Origin: Capniomyces stellatus
Lineage: Eukaryota > Kickxellomycota > Harpellomycetes > Harpellales > Legeriomycetaceae
Length of the DNA stretch: 64,000 bases
Direction of reading: 5' to 3'
NCBI GenBank assembly: GCA_001661515.1
Contig: LUVW01000015.1
Span: 412,973-476,972, forward strand
Shown: positions 44,502 through 57,575 of the stretch, in pieces
How positions within the stretch are numbered: position 1 is the first letter of the stretch
How the letters are laid out: each line of letters starts with the position of its first letter
Notes under the pieces: model-generated
The model's database searches: none
The model's input: the letters and a program-made list of their open reading frames with translations, nothing else
Told to the model about the DNA's origin: nothing
Made by a program: the position numbers and the translations under genes

Positions 44502-46073
44502 TTTGGTCTGATTATAAATTGTTTTAATTTTACGGCTAAATATACTCGATATTTTAGCAAATAGGCGGATAAAGCTTTAGATTATTTGTCTGTATAAAGT
44601 TGAATTGTGGGTATTTATTCGACTCTGTTGGCAATATTTAATTCAAAAATGGTGGGCAATGTCCTTGGAATTTATACAAAATTCAAGTTTGACGAAATTG
44701 AAACAAGAGCATCTAAATGTCACATTCAAAGTGTTGAGTTACAAAGTTTGACTATCAGTGTCTATTACTATGAAAATACATATATTTGGAACACCATTGC
44801 TAGTACATCCACATAGTGCTTGGTGCTAGTATGAGTGCTAAAGTAACGCTTGTTTATTTGGTGGTTGAATATAAACAACCTTATCTTTGAATAACCTGTC
44901 CATTACATTGTGGTAATGTGTTTTGGCATAATACATCTAGATTGCAAATACTATGGCTGTTATTAATCATTCAAACTTGTTTAAAACTAGCATCCTGCGA
45001 TATGATGTTTAATGAACATTTTCGATGATACTTTTTGATTTACCGACGCGTTTAGGTCGGTATATAAACAAACAAATGTCCAATTATGCATTTGTGTAAC
45101 TACACTGGCAATATTTCGAATTACCCTGAATCGCATGGCTTGCTTTGCGAGGTGTAACTTACTGCGTATCATTGCTAAATAATGAGTATTAGGTAATGCA
45201 CACGTATTAGTAATAAAATTACTATTTGAGCTGGTGCAAAAATCATAGTATATTCGCAACAATTAAATGGTCATCTTCGCCACTATGATTGAAAAGACAA
45301 AGTAGCAAACAAAATATGAGTAGACAATTCATCAATACATGATTTAATTTGCTAGCATTTTTTTGTTGTTGAAATTCTAATAAGTGAATCAGATTGAGGC
45401 AAAATGCGAATCAGCTTGGTTACTGCGAATAAGATGATAGAGCCTTCCAACTCGCTATTAAATGGAAAATCAGTGATGGTGCATTAGCAAGTCAAAAATC
45501 AACGTAAATAAATGACAAGTACGAGTGGATAAATAAACACGACTGAAGAAAACAAGTCCAAATACACTTTTAAAATCAACAAAAACAACTTGCGTTTTGA
45601 AAAAGTAATAAAAATACTTTTTTTTAGGGTATTTGGACATCATTCGAGCTTACTAGATTATAGTTTAGTTTAACAATATACAAGGAACACAAAAGAAACT
45701 TGAAAAAAAAAGTATTGCGGCTTTATAGTACAAGTAAAAAAGTGAAAGACAAGCAACAATAGCAAGGAAGAGTAGCTTGAACAGAACAGTCAGACAGAAG
45801 AAAGATATATTGGAAATAAGGAAATCCACAAATACACCGATAAAATCACGTTTATACCCTTTGGAGAACACGAGTTTGACTAAAATAACTTTATAATGGC
45901 AAGTTTGATGGAAATGATATTATCCAAGAATTGCTTGGTATAATTTACTGAATGCATATAAAACATCCTAAAAAAGATGAGAGTCAGTGCTTAAGAATAC
46001 AGATAAAAAATATGGGAGTTTGTTACTAAAGCAACAACAGAAAATTCAAACGGTAAAAAAATAGACTAAGCGA
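44502..46073. other. AT-rich spacer
   Basis: No supported gene. The frames at 44607-44816 and 44987-45262 (minus) lack features; the latter has a normal-looking stretch (MIRSKLHLAKQAMRFRVIR) and may be a gene relic. Confidence 0.4.
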
Positions 46074-47178
46074 ATGTCAGCGGAAGAAAAGCAAAAGATA
46101 ATGCTTCAATTGCTACATGAAAAGGTACGAAAGTGTATAAACAGGTCTGTTGGCACAAATTGGAAACTGTATAGTGTTCAGATAGTAGGAATAGTAGTAA
46201 CCACGTCTATAAAATACAAAATCTGAAATTAGAAATCATTCTTTCAGCTAAAGGAGCTAGAGAAAATAGGCTCAAAGGAAAAGAAAATAGGTAAGAAAGA
46301 ATCTAGCCAACTATTTGCTTTAACCTGTTAGCAGCTTAGTCGACTACAATAAAAATTAATGGGTGTTTGGTACCGACAATAAATTGAACGAAAAATAGCT
46401 CTCCCCACGATTAAGGACGTTCTGCAGGCTCTTGTAGACGATGGATTTGCACATTTAGAGAAAATAGGGACCTCAAACTACTACTGGTCGTTTCCTAGCG
46501 AGGCATCAGTGGTTGTAAGTTTACAAAAATGCCAAAATGAAAACATATGTAAACTACTTGGTGTACACGATGTGAAGTAAATTAGTGAGAAACCCAAGTA
46601 TTAAAATACTGACTGAATTTGCGTGTAACTAGAGAAAGAAAAAGTTGGAAGAACTGAGGAAACAATACAATGATCTGGCTTCACAAGAAAACAAGCTGGA
46701 AAAGTCTATTGCTGAAAGCTCAGCTGGAAAAGAGACTTCGGTACTTTAACTTTTTTTTTTTTTTTTACTTTTTTTACTTTTTGGACTTTTTAATTTTTGA
46801 ACTTTTTTACTTTTTGATGTTGTTGATACTACTGTTGTTGTCGCGACTTTTGTCTACTGTGTTTGTGGTAGGTTAGAGTAAACTGACAATCTGGTGTCTG
46901 GGTTTGCATAGGATGAAAGATCAAAGCTCGAGTCGGAGTTGGCGGCTCTAGAAGAACAGTACCAAAAGGACATATCGTTGATTGAGAAGTTTAAAGAAAA
47001 CGACCCAGTAACACTAAGAGAAAAGCAGCAAAAGGCATTGATTGCAAAGAATGCAGCTAATAGGTGGACAGACAACATTTTTACGGTACAAAGCTGGTGC
47101 CGCGAAAAGTTTGGCCTTGAAACATCAGACTTCAATAAGCAGTTTGGAATCAAAGATGACTTTGATAGCATTCCTTGA
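46074..47178 (+). CDS. MND1: Mnd1 meiotic recombination protein
   Basis: Five exons (46074-46124, 46233-46290, 46399-46514, 46633-46740, 46912-47178) give 199 residues, the usual length for the family. Mnd1 pairs with Hop2 and helps Dmc1/Rad51 strand invasion in meiosis. The N-terminal winged helix reads SAEEKQKIMLQLLHEK, SFFQLKELEKIGSK, LPTIKDVLQALVDDG and EKIGTSNYYWSFPS. A coiled coil follows (RKKKLEELRKQYNDL onwards), and the C-terminal signature NRWTDNIFTVQSWCREKFG is present. The second exon starts at AAATCATTC; starting it at the later CAG would lose the conserved FFQ. Its presence shows that this organism retains core meiotic machinery. Confidence 0.94.
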
Positions 47179-47524
47179 TCCCTCCATGTAACCCAGCTGG
47201 TGATATTAGAGTATCTGCACTATATCAAGTCTGTTTTTTTTTCCATCTAAAACCATTAGTATCAATACTACCAATCCGTACTAATCCATCTGACTTTGTC
47301 AATAGTATATTATTTCCTTATGGAGTTTTGGAATTGCTTTTTTATTTTATTTACTGGAGGTTAATTTTGTTTTTTTTAAAAAGAAGTAAAAAAGAATAAA
47401 TGTTTTAAATAAAAAAAATGTTCACACCTCATTTTAATGCATTCTAAATCAAAACAAATAAATACCAAAACTATTAAACCTAAGTATTTATAACGACTAT
47501 GATAAAACAAGACCGCTGCAGTTT
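47179..47524. other. Convergent 3' spacer
   Basis: AT-rich, between the Mnd1 and armadillo genes, with a T-run and A-rich stretch near 47345-47420. No gene. Confidence 0.5.
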
Positions 47525-50500
47525 TTAGATATGTTTGCTTGACTTGAATAATTTGGAAATAGTGAGTTCAGAATCTAAGCAGTTCTTGGAACTAACAAAC
47601 TCGTGCAAAACCCTAATAAGTTCAGATGCTTGTTTCGCTGTTGCAGCCTCAATAGCACTATTGTTAGGGCCATCATAGCCATCTACGTTTGCACCCTCTG
47701 CGCTCTTAAGTCTGCTTTTAAATATATCATCCAACACTTTCCCAAGACTGTTTATTACAGGTAAACTTTCTGGATCATTTGGATCGGCAGGCTTAACCTC
47801 AAGATCTGTGTTCATGGAATCAAGTACTTTCTGGGCTATTATCACAAACAGTATTTATTACATTTTAATTTTTTCACATCTCTTTATTTGACAGAACATA
47901 CATTTATAAAAATGGTGGAGATTTTGTCAAATTCCACTATGCTTTACTCTTAACCAATTGGTGTATATAAATTTGCAAATACTAAAAAAAAAAGCACATT
48001 ACCATATCCATAAGAATTTGAGTCGGACGCTGATAATACCGACAAGCCCAAAATACCCTCGTGCCGCAACAATGCGTGCTTTTTTCCATCGACAACAACC
48101 AGCTTGACAACGGGACTAACCAAATCAACTGATAATAAAAATTTGTACACTGGTGCTATTCGAATAACAATAGCAACAACAAAAAAAAAAAGGGGGGGGG
48201 TGTTAATAAACAGATTATGCTACTGTATGTACCATTTCCAACCTTAATAGCAAAACATATATCAAATATTTTCAATCATGTATGTAATATATCCAATACC
48301 ATTTTCCTGTTCCAGCAACACGTTCTTGATAACCAAAATCAAAAGCCGGGTTCCTTCACATCGGATCGCATCTACCTCTGTGGAATTAACAGCCTCAAGC
48401 AGTGTAAGCAATGGGTAGCGTGATGAGCCTTCAAGATCTTCGATTCTGACTCCAGGGCTATGAGCGCTTATTACAGTTTGGCTTCCCAGCAAAAACTCAC
48501 ACACTTGGTGCTTTGTTGGTGCTGTCAATGCCAGATGCCTCAGTATCCCAATCGAATTGGCCTGTATTGGTACCACCGAAGAATTAATCCATGCTGCCGC
48601 CACTGGTACAATACCCATATCAATCATTGCTGGCTTATTTAACTCTATTAGTCAAAAATTGAATTATAAAAAACAAAATCAGTTTTCAAACCAAATCTCG
48701 TTTAGCAGCAACAATCGCGTATCAACGTGAAAATTAACAGAAATAGCACCAATACGCCAATACGCCAATACACCAATACACCAAAAAAAAAAAAAAAAAA
48801 AAAAAAAAAAANNNNNNNNNNNNNNNAAAAAAAAAAAAAAAAAAAAAAAAACTCACTAGGAGAATAGAATTCAACTAGATAAAAGATTGAATTAAATTAA
48901 AGAATAGCTAGATTCAGTTTTATTTCATATCGCCTACCTGAAATACACAAATTCTTTAAAAAGCCGCTTGCTGCATAAGATGTACGGATATCAGCTCCTG
49001 ACTCTTTCGAGTACCAATAGTTGATTATGTTGCTAATATCTGTCTTTTCAACAAAATACCGACTATATATATCGCCTCTTGACAGGTTCCCCAAACATAA
49101 CAACGATACAGCAGCCATTCCTTCCTCAACTATATTTCCTGAAACTGACTTGGTTTGTAAATAGCTGACAAGTTTCTCAACCAACTTTGTGTTTTTAAAC
49201 AAATCCTCCATACAACCATCTACAAGCATACAGTATACATTTTGTGTTAATACTTTTACCATTACATCAACTCTAGCTAGCAAAGCGTACAGATTCACAG
49301 TCAGACGCACAAATCATTATATCTACTTTAAATATACAATCTTACCTTCGCCAGTAATATCCGCCAATAACCTGGACATTGCTTCAACTCTCTTTTCATA
49401 CACTATAGGAGATCGTGTGACGCTTTTATCCTCTACCCCTTTTTCGTTCTGAGTGCTTGTTATTATCTTTTCTCTGCTCTCTTCACGCCTATCATTCCTT
49501 AGTGTATATTCTAATAGATCAAACAACTCCTCTACCAAGCCCAAGTCTACTAGCTGTTTAAGAGCTAGACCTAATTAGAAAAACCACACAAACCTTAACT
49601 TAAATAGCAACAACTGGCTTGATAAGCCCATCTAATACACGTGTACACTTATGCATACTAACCAATTCATTTATAATAGTGTGTACGCGCCAGTAGGTTC
49701 ATTCACACTTACTGTTGGACTGGCCTAAACGACAGAATGAAAATATGACCGTCTCCTGGCTATCGCCCCAAATATTTGCTTTTGAAGAAAATATAAGATA
49801 TTTTGCCATAGACTCGATATACCAATCGTTTTTGCTAAATATTGACATGCTCTTTGTATCTAAGTTAAATCCATTTGATTATATTTGGGTTCTTTTAATA
49901 CACCATGTCGCACCTCTAACCACCGCAATGACCAACTTTACCAATACACCAATATATCAACAGACCAACGTATTTTATCAACAGTATACAATAGCTAACC
50001 AAGTAGATAAAGTCGCAAACTTACCTTCACTAATCAGATTTTCTAAAAGCTCTGATGCTAACTCGACTAAATGCACCCACATCTCATCACTGGTAAAAAA
50101 GCTTTCACTTTTGTTTTCAATGTACCTTTCAAGACCCATATTGGCCACTTGGAACACTTTGATAACCTCTGAAAGTACCCCTTCCTGTTGGCCAAACAGC
50201 ACCGCGTTCTTCTTTGTTGAAAAACTCACATTAAAAGCTGCCGACATGAATGTCCTCATCAAGCGAACCACATCCCCTACTTCTTCAATGTTCGTGTTCA
50301 CTAAATCCTCATTCATCCTGTTTAATATAGTAAATATAGTCGACACCTGATCATCGCTAAGAGTAAATTTATCATTGCCTTGCGCTTCGGTGTTGTCTGC
50401 ATAAACATTGTTTATCAATCTCAGCACCTGCTCAATTATGTCATAACACCGCACACAAACATCTTCATTCCTTGACGCGCTGCTCCCAAGAAACAAGGCC

Positions 50501-50802
50501 GTGTCTGATAAACGCGTGAATTCCTTTCCTCTACCACTATTACTCTCAATCTCTCTAGTCAGCTGCGATTTATTTTGCCAACTGGCTAGAATCTCAAGCC
50601 CAATCTCGATTCCACCTTTATCGCCAATAAAAATCCTATTACCTGGCTCTCTTGCCAAATTCGCAAGAACTTGGATCTCTTTACCGAATTCATTATCCAG
50701 ATTTATGCTTTGTTCCTCCAGACCTTCAATTTCCGTGTGTATTGCTTTTAATCTATCAATCGTTTGTTCGATTAATCTTGCTTCATCCTTGCCCATTTCC
50801 AT
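47525..50802 (-). CDS. Armadillo-repeat protein resembling SmgGDS (Rap1 GDS1)
   Basis: Seven exons (50802-50025, 49778-49713, 49570-49346, 49219-48938, 48644-48300, 48128-48003, 47835-47525) give 710 residues with all junctions in frame. The protein is helical throughout, with armadillo-like repeats. Examples are FGKEIQVLANLAREPGNRIF, AVSLLCLGNLSRGDIYSRYF, TSYAASGFLKNLCISG and ANSIGILRHLALTAPTKHQV. The line-up and the LARxxxNR and GNLSR phrases resemble RAP1GDS1/SmgGDS, a chaperone and exchange factor for prenylated small GTPases. Similarity was judged by eye, so a different ARM protein is possible. The fourth intron contains an A-run with a 15-base gap (48812-48826). The 66-base second exon is the least certain, but it restores frame on both sides. 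Confidence 0.65.
48812..48826. other. Assembly gap in intronic poly-A
   Basis: Fifteen N inside a long A-run in an intron of the SmgGDS-like gene; short CCAATACGCC/CCAATACACC repeats (about 48748-48782) precede it. No effect on the coding frame. Confidence 0.9.
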
Positions 50803-51291
50803 CTTTTACTAGATTCCTAGATACCCTTTCCTTTGTAATTTATTTGCTTTATAAGAAAATAGAAAACAACAGGACGTAGCATAACTTTGAATTACCACTT
50901 GCTTGGCTATTAATCCTGACTTTAGAGGCCTGAATTTCAACCTGGTTTAATATCTAAATCTTGATTATTAAATGATTGGTATAGCTTACTTTGCACAATA
51001 AATCTCGAGGTTACTAGAAATGCAATGCTCTTAGTCTCGTAGTAAAATCATTGGATTTGGTTTCAAAGTCAAAAGTCCGCTTTGTACAAGTTAAGTTGAA
51101 TCATAAATTCCAGCAATAAAAAAATTACCTTTAAATTAGCCAAAAAAAAAAAAAAAAAAGAAATCAACTGATTAATGCGGCTAATGTAAAACGGTTCTAT
51201 TTAATCATCCCTTTGAGTACAAGTAAGGTTCAATTGATTTAAATCAAGTTTGATAAATTACTAGTGTTTGGATATCACGATTTAAAAAACA
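50803..51291. promoter_or_regulatory. Shared divergent promoter region
   Basis: The start codons of the SmgGDS-like gene (-) and the URI gene (+) are 489 bases apart and diverge, so both promoters must lie here or overlap. The region is AT-rich with an 18-base A-run near 51142-51159. No specific factor site is recognised. Confidence 0.5.
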
Positions 51292-54146
51292 ATGAGCAAC
51301 ACAAAAAACAAAGACGAGATAGCTTCAGCCTATCTAATCGCGGAGATAAAAAAGCAAGAAAAGACATTGGAGCAGTACTTGGAATTCAAAAAAGAATATA
51401 CCGATCTACAAGCGGTTTTGGCCGAACTCCCACGAGAAATTGAGCATGACGTTATGGTATGCGTTTCAATAAATTTTTGTTGTTAATTTTTTTTGGAAGT
51501 TTGAACAAGATTGATCAAGGGAAAAGGGGTTTTTTTATTTAAATAGCTACCGATTGGCGAACTCGCATTTATACCAGGAAAGATCGTAAGAACAAATGAG
51601 ATATTGGTGCTACTGGGAGACAACTGGTTCACTGAAAGGTCAGCGGCGCAGGCTATTGAGGTAGCTCAACGCAGGGAAGATTATATTGATGAAAAGATAA
51701 AAGCAATTGAAATTCAGATTGAGGGATCAAAAAGTAGATCAGGACTTTTCCCTGATTTGGTTGGGCTAAAAGAAGAGAGGGTAAGATTTTAAATTAAAGT
51801 TTTATTTAAATGTACATTATTGCTTAAAGAGAGAGTCTGTTGTTTGTTGTGTACACGGTGTGGCAGCGTACTGTTGGATAAATCTCATTGATCTTTACAA
51901 GGGAATTAATTGATGATTGAATCATTAAACAGTTTACAGAGGAAGGGGACCCAATAGTGGAAATCAAGGAAGAGTATAATGAAGACGACGAACTAGAGCA
52001 GGAAAGACGCGATATGGAATGGGAAGAGCTGCATACAGTTCCGGTGTTGTTGGCTAAGGATCGGGCGGGAGGGAAGAGTACCAAAAAGACGACACAATAC
52101 CAACGCAGTTTACTTGAGAAAGTAAAAGAGAAATCAAGCCAAAGTGGTGTTACAAAGACTAAAGAAAATAAATTTGCAGAGAAAACTCTTTTTGGTAATG
52201 AGACTATTGAGCAAAAACTAGGTAGAGAAGAAATGGAACTTTTAGAAATGCTACGCAAGGCAGAGCTTGAGGAGGAGGAGGAGGAAGGAGAAGAAACTGA
52301 TGGTGATAATGATGAAGATTCAGGCGGAGAGAATGGAGATGAAAATGAGGATGATGATAATGAAACAGGAAACCGTGTTGGTAAAGGTGTTGGCGAAAAG
52401 TACAGCATCAATTCAAAGTACAAAAAGTTGAGCTCTATAATCAACAAGGAGCTAAGAAGTAAGGGGATTAACAAAAAGGAAGTTACTGTATCGCAGCTAG
52501 AATTGGATAGGAGCGATGAGGATGAGGAAGAGGAAGACGAAGAGACAAACCCGGAAAATGGATATATATTTGAAAAAATGGATGACGATGAGGAGTATCA
52601 AGAGGCAATTGATCGTTTAGAACAGCAAGAATACGAAATAGGAGTTACAGAAACGGAAACAGAGCTGATACGGCTTGAGTCGATGCAATTGTCAAAGTCA
52701 GAGTCAAAATCAGAGCCAAATTCAAAGTCAGAGCCACCTGCTCGGGTTGAAGATAAAAGTAGCACACCAAAACGTGTTGAAACAAGCAGTAGGAAGATAG
52801 GCAACAACCCAGGGATCTTGAAAGCTACAAAGCCAAAACAGTCGCTATTTAAAAAGGCCCGCGCATCCAATGCTGAAATAAGTCAGCTGAACAACAATAA
52901 AACCGTGGGATTTCAAGAAGAAAATAGTAAAGCACCTGAAAACGCACCCCTGGCAAGAAAAAAATCTGTTACCTTCAACAAGGTCCAAGACGTTGCCTTT
53001 TACCAGAAAAACAATCCTCCAAATGTAATAGACATTAACTCTAAAAAGTCCGAGTTGATTGACTTGACACACATCACAAACAGCTCCAAAAAACTGCTTA
53101 ACCGGAACTCAAACAAAAACGTCATACTACTGCCATATAAAGAGTCTACCGCCGACTCTGGTGCTGCAAAAAGTCCCGATACTCAAGACAATATTAGCTT
53201 GGATCTTGTTGAACTAAAGACTTCCAAGTTTCCTAAAGACATTAGCGCTAAGCCTTCAAGCCTGTTCAAGAAAAAGCTACAGCAGCTTGAAAAAACAGAC
53301 ACCATGCCAGGACCTCAAAGTAGTTCCGACTTGGTAACCAGCGCCAAAAACGCTACTGACACCACCAAGTTTAGCGCGGGTAGCTCACTCAAAGAGTCGG
53401 TTTTTGAAAACCTGGATGTAGACGCGTATACTGAGGACAATGCTGATTTGGATATCCTGGCAAAGGAGGTAACACCCCGTGCTTCTATTATATTATAACT
53501 CCATGTCGCACCTTACACTTTAAATCATTTGAATAAGCATTGCCTATTAATACCATGTGTATGCTCCTTTTTTTTTTTTTTTGGCTATTATCAGGTTTCG
53601 CAGGCATATCATAGAAAACGATTTCAGTTTATCAGTACTGACAGCTTAGAAGATGCACAAAGACTAGCCGAGTCAGAGCTATCAAAAATCCCCGTAAGCT
53701 AAACTTTAACTCTTGACTATTTTTTAAAAAGTGGTCTTTACTTACTCTTACAACTCCGTTTTGTGCTTATTGTTGGTGTTGTAACTTGTATATCTCTACA
53801 ATATATGCTAATGCTTGTGTTTGTGTTTGTGTTTGTGTTTGTTTTTGTTTTTGTTTTATCTTTGGTGTTTTAGGGCCAGAAGCTTGTTGATGAGATCTCA
53901 GATCCACTCAACCCACATAGTCAGTCTTCATCAATAATAGACTTGTCTGACTCAAACTTTGATGAATATTCTGTAGTTGAAAATAGACCTACTTCTCCTC
54001 CAAAAATCATAACTGCCAGCCCTGCTGCCGCCAAAACTACGCCGCATACCACCACTGCTGACTCGGCTAAACCTGATACACCGACCCCTACAAAGCCCAA
54101 AATATCTAAATTTAAAGCTGCCAGAATGGCCAATCGCTCTTCATAG
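51292..54146 (+). CDS. URI/Bud27 unconventional prefoldin
   Basis: Five exons (51292-51456, 51547-51780, 51933-53468, 53595-53693, 53874-54146) give 768 residues. The N-terminal prefoldin-alpha coiled coil (residues 1-140) has the conserved hairpin LPIGELAFIPGKIVRTNEIL, VLLGDNWFTERSA and the return helix REDYIDEKIKAIE. A URI box follows (GDPIVEIKEEY). The long middle is highly acidic and Lys-rich, with a motif PLARKKSVTFNK that resembles a PP1-binding site. The C-terminus ends ISKFKAARMANRSS, the short basic signature shared by URI and Bud27. These proteins help assemble RNA polymerases with the R2TP complex. The intron before the last exon has a TGTTTG repeat tract (about 53815-53856). Confidence 0.93.
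53815..53856. repeat. TGTTTG/TGTTTT microsatellite in an intron
   Basis: Five or so copies of a 6-bp TGTGTT/TGTTTT unit in the last intron of the URI gene, close to its acceptor, where it also supplies pyrimidine-rich sequence. Confidence 0.8.
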
Positions 54147-55639
54147 CAAATACATACTGATTAGCTCAACTACTATCGTGTTTGTTTTGATTTATTGGTT
54201 GATTTATTTAGTTTGGCTATTTTTCATTGAACAGCTCTTTTTTTTTTTTACTTTTGGATTGCTGGTTTTGATCTTTTAGACCTACGTAATATAAAAACAT
54301 ACATCTAAATTTGGGTTAATCTTTTGATAGTCGTAATCAACGAGCTTGGAATATAGATGTATAGACACATCATATACCACTGCTTTTGATCTACGTATCA
54401 GCTACCCTGTTAAAAAATGCCGAAAACAGGATATTCTGTTATATTACATTACATCGCATGACATTATATACAACCCCGTCCCCCTTTCCCTTAATATGCT
54501 GTCATAATACGCCTAATAAATTTGTCCAACCTCAGTTGCAACTAATTATTACAATTTACTCGACTTTTACTCTAGGCCGCCATATGATTCATTTTTACAA
54601 TGCTTTGGCTGCTTTGACTGGTTTTACTGGTTTGGCTGTGAGCCAAAAATAAGCAAAAGCGCAGTTGGTTATTTTAGTAAACACCGAGTTGGGTTTGGTT
54701 TCTAACTAAGCAGATCAAGTATTAGTCAGAACCTGTTGATTGTCATCGATAATCTACGTGTAGTTGGGATAGCTGGTGCTTTTTTGCCTTATTTTTGCCA
54801 ATCTTCTTGATTAAAATGGCCTATATATTTATGATACTCGTTGCTTTGTTACTTGCCATAATCTCGTATATTCAAAACATAACACAGCTTTCATAACAAT
54901 ACTCCTTTTTTCATTAAAAAACGTAAACATCATGCGATAAAAATACAAGCAAATAAGTACGCATCTGGCAATATTGCTTCCGTCTATTTAGGGATCTGGG
55001 GGATTTTTCCTAGTTGATTGAAAATAAGCATTAAAGTATTTGATTAACACCGGGGCATTGAAATGGGCTATGTTCCTCTGTCAACTGTACTGACCGTCGA
55101 ATCAAATGGAATGATTTAATCTAATTTTGTTGCCTTGATTTCTGTTTTTTTTTCTCAATAAAGGTATATTGATATTTCAACAACAATTAAACAACAATTC
55201 GGCAATATTTCAATAGAAATAAAACGGAATAACCCAAAAATCCAGATAGATAAATTGTTCAAGAATAAAAAGCACTGATAAAGTGGGCCTCCAAAATCTC
55301 TCGCAATTACAATCGTCCAAATTAACGCATTCCAGTGACGACAAATGTATAGATAGTGAATCCTCTTTAATAAGAATGGAATAGATATTTTGGATTCCAA
55401 AAAAGCTCCTCCCTTTTAGGAAAATCTATTTTTTTTACTGTTAATGCCACAAGCTTTACTACTATCATTGTTGTAACTAACCCTGTAACCAATCCATCTA
55501 CATCTTTCATCTTGGGTTTAAGTTTGGAAAAGTGGTAGAAAAAAATGTTTTGCGTTGAATGAGAGTGATTAACTGTAGTAAATAGATAAATTCTACTAGG
55601 TGCTATTCGTTAGAGTTAAAATCTTTGAAGATTCATAAC

Positions 55640-55965
55640 TGATTTATTACTTGTAACCTGATTTACTGAATTTTCAATTTGTTTTGTGATTTTCCCGTGA
55701 CGTTCTTTAAACCGGCAAGTTTTTTTTAACTGAACAAAGTGATTTTGGCTCCAGAAGTTCACGCAGTGAAAAACATTGGTTTCATTAAATTTAGCTCAAT
55801 ATTAACCGCTCTTGTAGTAATGATTTTTATTTCCAATATGAGAATTAATACTAAGCGAATCCGTTGGTTGGTACAAAAACTTGGTCGAATTTCCTGTATT
55901 TTGTTATTTCCTTGGGATACTCAGCAAAAGAAAAAAATCACTTGCTCCTTCATAAAAAGTTAATT
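55640..55965 (+). repeat. Diverged dispersed repeat, copy A
   Basis: Shares an ordered series of short matches with the segment at 57300-57575: TGATTTACTGAATTTTCAAT, TTTTCCCGTGAC, a T-run, then TTCACGCAGTGAAAAA, and CGAATCCGTTGG. Spacing is roughly kept, so the two segments descend from one sequence. No intact coding frame; the element type is unknown. Confidence 0.5.
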
Positions 55966-57299
55966 TAGACACCAGTGAAATTTACACAATAAATGCCAAA
56001 AAAAACAATTTTCTATTGAAAGCAAAGACAAAAAATTTAGCTTCTAAAGAAAAAAACATTCGTATAAAAAAAAACGCACCTAGTTAAAAGTTGCATCAAT
56101 ACCTATATCAAATGAAATCCAAATTGTTCGGTACTCCCTTCCACCTTTGGTCAATGTTTTATGCGTTATTTAATATTTATAAACTATACTAAATTGCCGA
56201 CGATTTTGTCACCTGATACAAACATTTTAAATAGTGTAGATTGCGACCTGCTAACCCCAAGTTCAAGAAGCGACACACTTTGTTCTTCCCGCCAACTATG
56301 CACTAAACAACTGAGCTAGCCTTCTCAACAACATCAACAAAAAGCAATAGACTGGCAATTATGTCAAATAGTGGCAGTGTTTTTAATTAACTTCTATAAA
56401 CATAGTCACACAAGTTACATCCTGTCCATTACCCTTACTCAGGTCCAAGTTGAAATTTAAAACGCCTTTAGAAATCATCATTTTTATTTTTAGCTTTGCA
56501 AAAAACCTTTATCTTAAAGTTTCTTCAGCTTTTATACACATCTTTGATATATCCAGGTTCTAATTTACCAGTGCTGTACCACCTAAACGTAGCCTTAATC
56601 GCCAATTGAACGTTTATTTTTTGATAAATTGTGCTTACAGTCCTACAATAGCTTCCACGTAAAGCTTAAAAAAGTAGATACACTATTTTTTTTTATATTC
56701 ACTATTTTAAAAACATAAGAAGCCAATGGGTAGCAATAGCTTAGTTGAGAACTGTTGGTAAATTGAAAATACATCTGAGCTCCCCACCCTCGTGTGGTTG
56801 CTTTGGTAAAGAAAATTTTATGTATTTCCGCTGGTTATCTATCAGTCAAGTTATGCTGCAATTAGGAAGTATTGGAGCAAGTCCAACTTGGCTTCACTTG
56901 CTTTTGTTAGAATAAAGTAAAACAAAAAGAAGGCACGTAAATCGGTATGGTGAACCTTCCAGACAAAACAGAAACGTAAGGTAAATGCACAGGATTTTTT
57001 GATGTACTGGCAAAGCACATTCGTGGATCATTTCTACTATTGGAATATTATAGTTCAGTTAGACTAATTAAAAAAGCGCAAAAGCATATAATGCTAAATC
57101 TGTAAATATTTTTAGTGCCTTTCCAAGAGTTAGTTGGCATCGATACTATTCCTAATCGAACATAGATTGGTAAACGCGGTGTATTTATTTCGTGCTTGAC
57201 CTGATTAAACCAACTATACTGCGCCTTTCTTTTTAAGTTTATTTTGTAGCAACAAATGCTAAAAAAACCTGAAAAGACTCGTAATTGATATAAAAATCA

Positions 57300-57575
57300 T
57301 AACGTGAATTATTGAATTTGCAATTTATTCTGTAATTTATTTTGTAGTTTTCCAGTGACAAATTTTAAATTGCGGCGTTTTTTTTGCTGAAAGAAACAGT
57401 TTTGTCTTTGGGAATTCACGGAATGAAAAAAAAAGAACGTCAACTTCGTTAGAATTGACCCATATACGTTTTAAGTAGTGATGAACAGTTACGTCAATAC
57501 TTTGACATAAATCTATAGGCAAAATGCGACGTTGAAACAAACGAACAAGATTTTGAAGACGACACAAATACACTT
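57300..57575 (+). repeat. Diverged dispersed repeat, copy B
   Basis: Matches copy A with TGAATTATTGAATTTGCAAT, TTTTCCAGTGAC, a T-run, TTCACGGAATGAAAAAA and TGCGACGTTG in the same order. A third fragment at 57845-57925 repeats ATTTTAAATTGC and the A-run followed by AACGTC, with an internal deletion. All copies are heavily mutated. Confidence 0.5.

Noticed and set aside
49715..50350. 211-codon plus-strand frame
   Set aside because: Covers two exons and an intron of the minus-strand armadillo gene; no independent features.
51824..52474. 216-codon minus-strand frame rich in Ser/Pro/Leu
   Set aside because: Antisense of the acidic GAN/GAG-rich part of the URI gene; composition is the complement of the acidic codons.
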